DNA of 63,490 bases from Azospirillum agricola (GTDB lineage Bacteria; Pseudomonadota; Alphaproteobacteria; Azospirillales; Azospirillaceae), in NCBI RefSeq assembly GCF_017876095.1, contig NZ_JAGINM010000003.1, forward strand, positions 1 to 63,490. The letters are read 5' to 3'. The notes below the pieces were generated by a model. That model was not told the origin of the DNA and searched no databases. It saw nothing but the letters and a program-made list of their open reading frames with translations. The translations under genes and the position numbers were made by a program. Of the stretch, positions 43,820 through 52,000 are shown piece after piece (positions within the stretch are counted from its first letter, which is position 1; each line of letters begins with the position of its first letter).

Positions 43820-44590
43820 GATGCAGAGGGCGAGAATCATCGCCGCCATCATCAGGGTTCGATAGACGACGAAGGTCGCCGCGTGGGTGAGGCTGGGAGG
43901 CGCCGGGCGGTCCCTCCCGTCCGTGGCGGGCCGTTCCCGGCGCATCCAGCGCAGCGGGGCGTTGGCAATCAGGACGAGCGAGGCGTCGGCAAAGACCATC
44001 TTCAGCGACACGGGGACCGTCAGGAACGGCTCCGCCATGCCGGCGATGCTTCCCGGAGCGGCCAGGGCTTGGTTGAGATAGCCGTCGAGAAGCCGGACGC
44101 CGACCGCGTAGAAGGCGATCGCGGCCATCACCAGCGAGCTGAACAGGCTGAGCCGCCTTTCATGGAACGCGTCGGCGCTGTCCCGGCAGGCCCGGCACAG
44201 CCGCCCATACAGGAGGGTGCGGACGCCGCCCTGCCGCATGGCCTCGCCGAAGGTCGCGGGCGGGGGCGATCCGTCGTCGGGATGCGGAGGGAACGGATGC
44301 AGGACGACAAGGAGCAGAATGCAGAGCAGGCCCGACAGGAGGCACAGGACGAGCGCGATGCCCAGGAACGTCGGGTCGTAGACCATGCGGTTGAGCGCCC
44401 GGAGGGCGCCCAGAAAGACATCGGGCGGCGCCTTTCCGGATCCATTCAGGATGCCGAGCAGAGTTCTAATCGTGTCATTCCATAAATTTCTATAATCAGT
44501 TATAAAATTCAATGATGATTTCAATACATAGAATATCGACGATGCCAACAGGAAAGTCATCATACCGAGTTTTGCGAAGTGTATTATCAT
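43784..44590 (-). CDS. Polytopic membrane protein of unknown function
   Basis: 268 residues with four to five membrane segments: about 8-30, 72-98 (FLGIALVLCLLSGLLCILLL), 148-170, a weaker one near 190-210 and 240-265. A cytoplasmic loop holds the basic sequence RLCRACRDSADAFHERRLS. No family is recognised. Its first ~35 codons are AT-rich, the rest GC-rich. Its 3' end overlaps the convergent FGE-fold gene by 36 nt, so the two transcripts are antisense at their ends. It diverges from the TerY-P triad. Confidence 0.75.
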   Translation of the reverse strand: MIIHFAKLGMMTFLLASSIFYVLKSSLNFITDYRNLWNDTIRTLLGILNGSGKAPPDVFLGALRALNRMVYDPTFLGIALVLCLLSGLLCILLLVVLHPFPPHPDDGSPPPATFGEAMRQGGVRTLLYGRLCRACRDSADAFHERRLSLFSSLVMAAIAFYAVGVRLLDGYLNQALAAPGSIAGMAEPFLTVPVSLKMVFADASLVLIANAPLRWMRRERPATDGRDRPAPPSLTHAATFVVYRTLMMAAMILALCISIHVFCYVMLA

Positions 44591-44880
44591 TTTCTATTTC
44601 CAAGATTATGTGTTCAAGATAATACTATCTTGGTTTATAGGGTCATTAATCGTATTTATTGTATTTCATCACGATTTGTAGCGGTGGTGACGTTGGAAAA
44701 ATCTTTTCATCCATATGTATGATTTCGTGTAATGTTGACCGTCACTATGGAATGTAATATGCCTCAATGAAGGCGCTCTTTTGCTATTAAAAAACGACAA
44801 GTCCTTTGAGGATTTTTCAAGATATTCCCGAGCGCCCATCGGACCGAGCGTTTGGCGGTGAGGCCTCCGGGAGACCAGCG
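44591..44880. promoter_or_regulatory. AT-rich divergent promoter region before the TerY-P triad
   Basis: This 290-nt gap has no gene. It contains a dyad CAAGATA-ATAC-TATCTTG (44615-44632), a further CAAGAT at 44601-44606 and CAAGATA at 44818-44824, so the same half-site flanks both genes. A regulator binding these would control the membrane protein gene and the triad together. GGGAG (44869-44873) is the ribosome site of the PP2C gene. Confidence 0.45.
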
Positions 44881-46662
44881 GTGACAGGACCATCGTCGAT
44901 AAGCACGCCAGCTTCCACGCCGGACACGGATGACCTCTTCGACCTGTTGTGCTGTTACGAAGGCATGGCCGCCGTCCCGGCGGAACGCGCGGATGCGTTG
45001 TGGACGGCGGCCAGGCAGGGCACGCCCGTCGAGGTCGAGGTCGAGGTCGAGGCGTCGGGCGGGGCGCTTCTGCTGCCCCGCTGCCGGAACCGCGACCGTG
45101 TGCTGCCCCAACCGCCGCTCGCGCTTCGTCTGTACGGGCATGAGGTGGCGGAACTGTCGGGCGGCGTGGCGGGCGGGCCCTTCGCGATCACCTGCTTCGG
45201 CCCGGAGCAGGACAAGAGCCGCAACGAGGACGCCGCCCTGTCGGCCGTCATCCGGGGCAAGGACGGCGATGTGTACAGCTTCGCCGCGGTGGCCGACGGC
45301 GTCAGCACGCGCACCTTCTGGGCCGAACGCGCCTCCCGGCTGGCCTGTGTCGCCGCCTATCGGGCCACCCGCACCTTCCTCTGGGAGCATGGCTTGAGCG
45401 TCGCCGGCGTGCGCGAGCATTTTCCCGGCCATCTGGCCAGGGTGGTGCGCGCGGCCTTGCACAGCGACCGGGACTGGCTGCGGTCGATGCCCGACGTCAG
45501 TCCGCCGGACTGGGCGCCGGACCTCTACCGCCGCTACGAGGAACGGGACGATTTCTGGTACAATTCAACACTGCTCGTCACATGCCTGGGCCGGGAGTGC
45601 GGCCTTGTCTATTGGGTCGGCGACGGCGCGGTGCTCATCGACAAGACCGCTCCGCAGACCGAGCCGGTGCGCAACCATGCCCTGCGGTCCGACGAAACCC
45701 TGGAAATCTCCAGTTTCGTGTCCCTGTCGGCGCCGATGGATTTCGTCGGCGGGCCGATCAACTACACAGTGAACGAGACGAGGGCCAGCGGCATCCGCGT
45801 TCTCCTCGGCAGCGACGGCCTCGACCGCACGCTGCAAAGCGGCGAAAGGTTGGGCGAGATCGGCCAATCGATCGCCGGGCGCCCGGACCCGCTTGGGGTC
45901 ATGCAGGCGCTGTGGCAGGCTCCGGGCGCCGAGAGGGACAATTACAGCCTGGCCTGCGCCTCGTGGCCGCTGGATGCCGGCGGTCCGGGGAAGGACGGTG
46001 TCCAGCCACCGCCGGCGCCCGACGAAGCTCTGCACAGGCCCGCGCCGAGGGACGACGGCGGCCGGCCGGAAAGCGGGGACGCCGCCGCGTCCGGGCAGCC
46101 CGCCGCACCGTCGCCGGCCAACGCCGCGGAGCGCCACCAGACGGCGGATGCGGCAGGAAACGCCGGTGGGCGGCTCAATTTGGGAGAGGATTTAAAAATC
46201 CATGAGATAATATCCGACATAGAAAAGACATTTTTCCAAATATCAAAGATGTTCGATCATGAATTGCCAAACAAAGGGCGAAGTTTTGAATTTAAATTCC
46301 GCTGGGTTTTGATGCATAGGTATTTTACGGATAAAATTCATATCGTATGCGATGAAAACAGAGACAGCGATCTGATCGATAGGATAATGAGATCCGTGTA
46401 CAGGAAATCGACGCCGTCCGTTGTCGATCATCCAAGCAAAAGTGCGGAATACGAGATCACCCAGGAAGGGTGCTACCGGAAGGTCATGTCCTATTTGCGA
46501 GGGGAGGCGACCGGCTTGCCGAAGCCGTTCGTTCCCCTTGGGAAGTACAGTCCGGATGTGCTGTGCCGCGAGTTGGAGGCGGCGTTGCGTGGCACGTCCC
46601 CACGGTCCGCGACGGCGGGGAACGCCGATCCGGTCAAGGCATCGGCGCGCGATCGATACTGA
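44881..46662 (+). CDS. PP2C-type protein phosphatase of a TerY-P triad
   Basis: 593 residues from a GTG at 44881 with GGGAG seven nt upstream; a TTG at 44806 is less likely. The phosphatase domain (about 90-365) shows DKSRNEDAA, FAAVADGVS, VYWVGDGAVLI, LLGSDGLDRTL and ERDNYSLACA, the metal-binding Asp motifs of PPM/PP2C enzymes. A Pro/Ala linker leads to a C-terminal domain (about 435-560) encoded by AT-rich DNA (46190-46440), without a known family. In TerY-P triads this enzyme reverses the action of the partner kinase. It is 80 nt before the vWA gene. Confidence 0.88.
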   Translation: MTGPSSISTPASTPDTDDLFDLLCCYEGMAAVPAERADALWTAARQGTPVEVEVEVEASGGALLLPRCRNRDRVLPQPPLALRLYGHEVAELSGGVAGGPFAITCFGPEQDKSRNEDAALSAVIRGKDGDVYSFAAVADGVSTRTFWAERASRLACVAAYRATRTFLWEHGLSVAGVREHFPGHLARVVRAALHSDRDWLRSMPDVSPPDWAPDLYRRYEERDDFWYNSTLLVTCLGRECGLVYWVGDGAVLIDKTAPQTEPVRNHALRSDETLEISSFVSLSAPMDFVGGPINYTVNETRASGIRVLLGSDGLDRTLQSGERLGEIGQSIAGRPDPLGVMQALWQAPGAERDNYSLACASWPLDAGGPGKDGVQPPPAPDEALHRPAPRDDGGRPESGDAAASGQPAAPSPANAAERHQTADAAGNAGGRLNLGEDLKIHEIISDIEKTFFQISKMFDHELPNKGRSFEFKFRWVLMHRYFTDKIHIVCDENRDSDLIDRIMRSVYRKSTPSVVDHPSKSAEYEITQEGCYRKVMSYLRGEATGLPKPFVPLGKYSPDVLCRELEAALRGTSPRSATAGNADPVKASARDRY

Positions 46663-46742
46663 TTCATCTTCATCGGCCCAATCGGCGGCGAATGACGGAC
46701 GGTTGCCGATCATCGCCGCGCAAGCAACGCAGGAGCATACGG

Positions 46743-47378
46743 ATGCCGGCATTACGGATAACCAGCAAGTCGCCGTGGCACGTCGTCTTCATCATCGACG
46801 ATTCCGGTTCGATGTCCGGACGTCCATCCAGCGACGTCAACGAGGCCATGGAGACGATGATCGAGGAGATGCGCCTCCTGTCGCAGGGAAAGAAGCCGTA
46901 TTTCAAGGTTTCGGTCATCGCCTTCGGCTCGAACTGCACGGTCCGGGCGACCGCGCAGTCGGAGGTCGACATCGACCTCGACGGGGTGACCGCGTTCGCC
47001 GGGCAGAGCGGATCGACGAACGCGGCGGCCGCGCTGTCGGAAGCGCTCGACATCCTGACGGCGCACGGGGGCGCTCCCACCGACTTCGAGCCGTTCGTCT
47101 TCTTCCTGTCCGACGGCGCTCCCGACAATGGTGCGCTGGCGCTGGCGACCGCCGACAAGATCAAGGGGCTCCAGATTCCCGCCGGCACGCCACGGATCGT
47201 CAGCATCGGCTTCGGCCAGCCGAACGACCAGTTCATGACCGCGCTGGCGTCCAACCCGGAACTCTACAAGAAGCTGCAAAAGAGCAGCGACATCAAGACC
47301 TTCCTGCCGGCCATCGGCACCATGGCGGGAACCGGCACGGGGGCCGACGGCGTGGCCAAGGCGATCATGGAGCTCTGA
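46743..47378 (+). CDS. TerY-type von Willebrand factor A protein
   Basis: 211 residues, a single cytoplasmic vWA domain; AGGAG eight nt before the ATG. The MIDAS is complete: DDSGSMSG, Thr in GSTNAAAALSEAL and Asp in FLSDGAPD. The DDSGSM form, small size and place between a PP2C and a kinase gene identify the TerY class of the TerY-phosphorylation triad described for tellurite-resistance-like stress systems. It is thought to act as a metal-dependent protein-protein adaptor that is itself phosphorylated. No TerB, TerC, TerD or TerE gene is in the window. Confidence 0.88.
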   Translation: MPALRITSKSPWHVVFIIDDSGSMSGRPSSDVNEAMETMIEEMRLLSQGKKPYFKVSVIAFGSNCTVRATAQSEVDIDLDGVTAFAGQSGSTNAAAALSEALDILTAHGGAPTDFEPFVFFLSDGAPDNGALALATADKIKGLQIPAGTPRIVSIGFGQPNDQFMTALASNPELYKKLQKSSDIKTFLPAIGTMAGTGTGADGVAKAIMEL

Positions 47379-47426
47379 GGACGTCGCGCGCCGGATGCGC
47401 GGCATCCGCTTTGATCGGGGAATTCA

Positions 47427-48752
47427 ATGAGCACATACTCATTCGCGGGCGCTCATCTGAAGAAGTTATACCAGCAGAAATTCTCGGCGACCAACATATC
47501 GAGCGGACAGGCCGTCGCGTTCACGGTCTATGACGAGAAACGCGCCCGCGCCAGGACCGGGCTGGAGGCCTACGGTGTTCTTGTCGACTGCCATCACCCG
47601 ACCATCGGGACGCTGCCGTCCTTTCTGAAGATCTTCAAGCTCGACATCGCCGAACGTCAGGGGCGGACCGACTTCCTGGTCCGCTCCGGACTGGCCAAGA
47701 ACCATGACTGGCTGTTCCAGGGGGTTCCCTACGCCTGGCTGCCGCGCTGCACCATCAACGGCATGGAGATCATCGGCCATGTCGCCATGCAGATCGGCGC
47801 CCGCTATGGCGGCGGCGCCGAGGATTTCGGCCGGCTGAAGGAGCAGGATGCCTGGGACGGCGTTCCCGCCAAGACGCGCCGCACCTACGCCGCGCATCTG
47901 TGCTGCGCCGTGGCGGCGCTGGAGACGATGAACATCGTGCACGGCGACCTGTCGTCCGGAAACATCATGATCGGACCGGGACCGGACGGTGAAACGGTGT
48001 GTTGCCTGTGCGACTTCGACGGTTTCCACCACCCCTCGGTTCCGCCACTGCCGCGGCTGGTCAACGGGATGCCCTGCCGCCCGCTCGGCACCGCCGGCTA
48101 TCAGTATCCGGAGCTTCTGCAACGGATCGCCGCCGACCCGGCCGTGAGCGACGCCGGCATCATGGTCGAGACCGACCGGTTCGCGCTCGGCGCCCTGATC
48201 TGCGAGATGGTGGTGTGGTCGTCGTCGGTGGCGCGATGGCTGGACCGGTACGAGTTGCTGACGCCCGAGATGATCGTCCGGCAGGCGATCACCGATCTGC
48301 CGGACGAGGTCCGCGCGCTCTGGCCGCAGGGGTTCGCCCTGCTCGAGCAGGCCGCCAACGCCGGCGGCATCGCCGACATGCCCAGCCCGGAGGACTGGCT
48401 GTCCGTGCTGGGCGTCCATGTCCGTCCGCACCAGCCCTTCCGGAACCGGCCCTATGTCGAGTTCTACCGGCGCCGCGGCAACCGCACGACGCTGGCGGGG
48501 AAGGCCATGCTGTCAAAGACGGACAGCGGCGATTTCGCCAGCGTGGCCCCGATCCTGTCGGCGATCCGCTACCAGTTCGCCGACAGGAAGCTGACGCTGA
48601 AGGTTGCATGGCCGGAGCCGATCTTCCTGGTCCGGGACCAGCGCAGCCATCAGCTGGGCGGCGGTCCGCGCGACGTCCCGCTGAACGCCAACGACCGCCT
48701 GACCTCCAACTTCTGGGAACTGCGCGTCTTCGACGGCCAGCCGCAGGCGTGA
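47427..48752 (+). CDS. Protein kinase of the TerY-P triad
   Basis: 441 residues. The kinase core (about 15-320) has SFLKIFKLD for the beta-3 Lys, HGDLSSGNIMI as catalytic loop (HGD instead of HRD, normal for this class), and CDFDGF as metal loop (DFD instead of DFG). The Asp, Asn and Lys needed for activity are present, so it should be active. The C-terminal ~100 residues form a beta-rich domain without clear family, possibly an FHA-like or OB-like module. The vWA and PP2C genes upstream complete the triad. The 271 nt to the next gene hold no further frame that I trust. Confidence 0.87.
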   Translation: MSTYSFAGAHLKKLYQQKFSATNISSGQAVAFTVYDEKRARARTGLEAYGVLVDCHHPTIGTLPSFLKIFKLDIAERQGRTDFLVRSGLAKNHDWLFQGVPYAWLPRCTINGMEIIGHVAMQIGARYGGGAEDFGRLKEQDAWDGVPAKTRRTYAAHLCCAVAALETMNIVHGDLSSGNIMIGPGPDGETVCCLCDFDGFHHPSVPPLPRLVNGMPCRPLGTAGYQYPELLQRIAADPAVSDAGIMVETDRFALGALICEMVVWSSSVARWLDRYELLTPEMIVRQAITDLPDEVRALWPQGFALLEQAANAGGIADMPSPEDWLSVLGVHVRPHQPFRNRPYVEFYRRRGNRTTLAGKAMLSKTDSGDFASVAPILSAIRYQFADRKLTLKVAWPEPIFLVRDQRSHQLGGGPRDVPLNANDRLTSNFWELRVFDGQPQA

Positions 48753-49023
48753 CGCCGGCCTCCTCGGTCCTGGCCGTCCCGCCCGCGTTCCCGATCTTCG
48801 CCGTCGACACCCCCGCGCGCATCGAAGGCGCCATCGCCGCGCTCCGTGGCCTCGCCCGGCCGATGCCGCCGGAGGATTGCGTCGCCTTCGCCGGCCGGCG
48901 GCATGGTCGCCGGCCCGTTCCCGTGACGGCGGCCCGACCCCATCTTGCCTCTGTCCGGGAGACGCCCGCCATGCCAGTGTGCGCGCTGCCCCGGTGGGGA
49001 AGGGCGGTTGCGTGGGTGCGAGC

Positions 49024-52000
49024 ATGGATCATCCGATGGACTCCGGTCCCGGCGTCACCGTTCTGGGGAGCGATGGCGAGACCCGGCTGATTCGGATGAC
49101 GCGTCCGGGCCAGCCCTTTCCCCTGCTGGTCCGGGCGGTGGAAGCGGATGGCCGGAGGGCGGCGGGTCCGGCGGCGCTCCTGCGGCGGGAGCATGACCTC
49201 GCCGGCCGCCTCGATCCCGCCTGGGCGGTCAAGCCGCTGCATCTGCTCCGCCACCGCGACCCGCCCGTTCTGACGATGGCGGATCCGGGCGGGCAGCCCC
49301 TCTGCGCGCTGGCGCTGGCGACGCTGACTCTCCAGCAGCGGCTCGCCCTCGCGGCGCGGATCGTCGAGGCGGTCGTGCCGCTGCATCGGCGCGGGCTGCT
49401 GCACCGCGATCTGCGGCCCTTCAACCTGCTGGTCGGCGACGACCGGACGGTGCGCCTGACCGGCTTCGGCCGGGCCGGGGCGCCGTCGGCCACGCCTCAG
49501 CAGGACATGGCGGAACTGCCCGCCCAGCCCGCCTACATGGCGCCGGAGCAGACCGGGCGGGTGGACCGGCCGGTCGACCGGCGGAGCGACCTCTACACGC
49601 TCGGCGTCACCCTTTACGAGCTGTTCACCGGAACGCTGCCCTTCACGGCGCGCGAGCCGACGGAGTGGGTCCATTGCCATCTGGCCCGCGCGCCCGTACC
49701 GCCCGCGCTGGTCGATCCCGCTCTGCCGTCGGCCGTTTCCGACATCCTGCTGCGGCTGCTCGCCAAGACGGCGGAGGACCGCTACCAGAGCGCCGAGGGG
49801 CTTCTGCGCGACCTCGCCGAGGCGGCGCGGCTGTGGGAAACCCAGGGCCGCGTCCCGTTCTTCCCGGTCGGCCAGCGCGACCGGCCGGAGGGGCTGGTCC
49901 AGCCGCCGGCGCTCCATGGGCGCGACGGGCCGGTGGCCGCCCTGCAAGCGGCCTTCGACCGTGTCGCCGAGCGCGGCCGGATGGGCGTCGTGCTGGTCGC
50001 CGGCCGGTCGGGGATCGGGAAATCCTCCGTCGTCCGGTCCCTGCGCGAGCAGGTCGTGCCGCCGCGCGGGCTGTTCGCCGCCGGCAAGTTCGACCAGAGC
50101 CGGCGCGACCTTCCCTACGCCAGCCTGGCCGACGCCTTCCGGGCGCTGGTCGACGGCATCCTCGGCCAGCCCGCCTTGCACCGCGACCACTGGCGGCGCG
50201 AGCTGCGCGAGGCCGTCGGCGACAACGGGGCGCTGATGACCGCCCTGATCCCCAACCTCGCCGGCCTGATCGGCGAGCCGCCGCCGGTCGCGGCGCTGCC
50301 GCCGCAGGAGGCGCAGAACCGCTTCGACCGCCTGTTCCGCCGGGTGCTCCAGGTCTTCGCCCGTCCCGAGCACCCGCTCGTCCTGTTCCTCGACGATTTG
50401 CAATGGCTGGACCGCGCCACCCTCGACCTGCTCGACCGCCTGCTTGCCCATGGCGGCCCCGGCCATCTGCTGCTGGTCGGGGCCTACCGCGGCGACGAGG
50501 TGGGCGCCGGCCACCCGCTGCTGGGGCTGATCGAGCGGGTGCGGACGGCCGGGCGCGACCTCGACCGCGAGGAGATCGATCTGGCCCCGCTGCCGCCCGC
50601 CGACCTGCGGCGGCTGGTCGCCGACAGCCTGGGCGTCGCACCCGACGAGGTGGCGGTGCTCGCCGACGCGCTGCACGGGCGGACGGGCGGCAACCCCTTC
50701 TTCGCGGCGCAGCTCCTGATCGCGCTGGAGCGTTCGGGCCACCTGCGCTTCGATCCGGCGGAGGGGCGCTGGGATTGGGACATCGACGCGGTCCGCGCGG
50801 CGCGGTCGGGCGACAGCGTCGCCACGCTGATGACCGAACGGCTCGGCCGCTTCCCGCCGGTGACGCGGGATCTGCTGGCCCGCCTCGCCGGGCTCGGGGC
50901 GAGCGTCCGGCTCGCCATCCTGGCGCGTGCCGGCGGCCTGCCGGCCGGCGCGGTCGAGCGGGCGCTGGAGCCGGTCGTCGCCGAGGGGCTGCTGCTGCGG
51001 ACCGGGGAGGGCTACCGTTTCCTCCACGACCGGGTTCAGGAGGGGGCCGGCGCCCTCGTGCCGGAAGCGGAGCGGAGCGCCCTCCATCTTGCCGTCGCCC
51101 GCGCCCTGCGTGGCGGCCTCGCCGCCGGCGACGAGTCCGGGGAGGGGCTGTTCGAGCTGGTCGGCCAGTACGACCGCTGTCTTTCCCTGCTCGACGATCC
51201 CGGCGAGCGGGAGGAGGTGGCGGCGCTCCATCTGGCCGCCGGGCATCGGGCCAAGGCCGCCAGCGCCCATGGGGCGGCCCTGGCCTACGCGCTGCGCGGC
51301 CTGTCCCTGCTCGACGATCCGCCGTGCCCGGACCGGCGGCGCCGGGAGCACCAGGAACGGCTGGGCTTCGCCCTGGAGCGTCTGCGCGCCGAATGCGAGT
51401 TCCTGAACGGCGACCTGCCGCTGGCCGAACAGCGCCTCGGCGATCTCGTCGGGCGGGCCGCCACGCTGGCCGACCGCGCGGCGATCACCGCGCTGCTGGT
51501 GACCGTCCACACCGCCATCGACCGCAGCGACCGGGCCATCGGCAGCTGCCTGGCCTATCTGCGGGAGGTCGGGACCGACTGGCCGGCGCACCCGTCCGAC
51601 GATCTGGTGCAGCGGGAGTACCGGCGGCTGCGGGCGGCCATCGGCGACCGGCCGATCGCCTCCCTGGCGGGGCTTCCCGCCGCCGACGATCCGGACAGCC
51701 GGGCGACGCTGGACGTGCTGGCCGCCGCGCTGCCGCCCGCCTTCTTCAGCGACCGCAATCTGGTCTGCCTGATCCTGTGCCGCATGGCGAACCTGTCGCT
51801 GGAGCGTGGCCGGAGCGACGCCTCCGCCCTCGGCTTCGCCTATCTCGGCATGGTCGCCGGCCCCTGTTTCGGCGACTACGCCGCCGGCTACGCGTTCGGC
51901 CGGCTCGGCCTCGACCTTTCGGAGCGGGAGGGGCGGACCCGCTACCGGGCGCGGGTGCTGATGACCTTCGCCTACCACGTCGTGCCCTGGACGCGCGACG

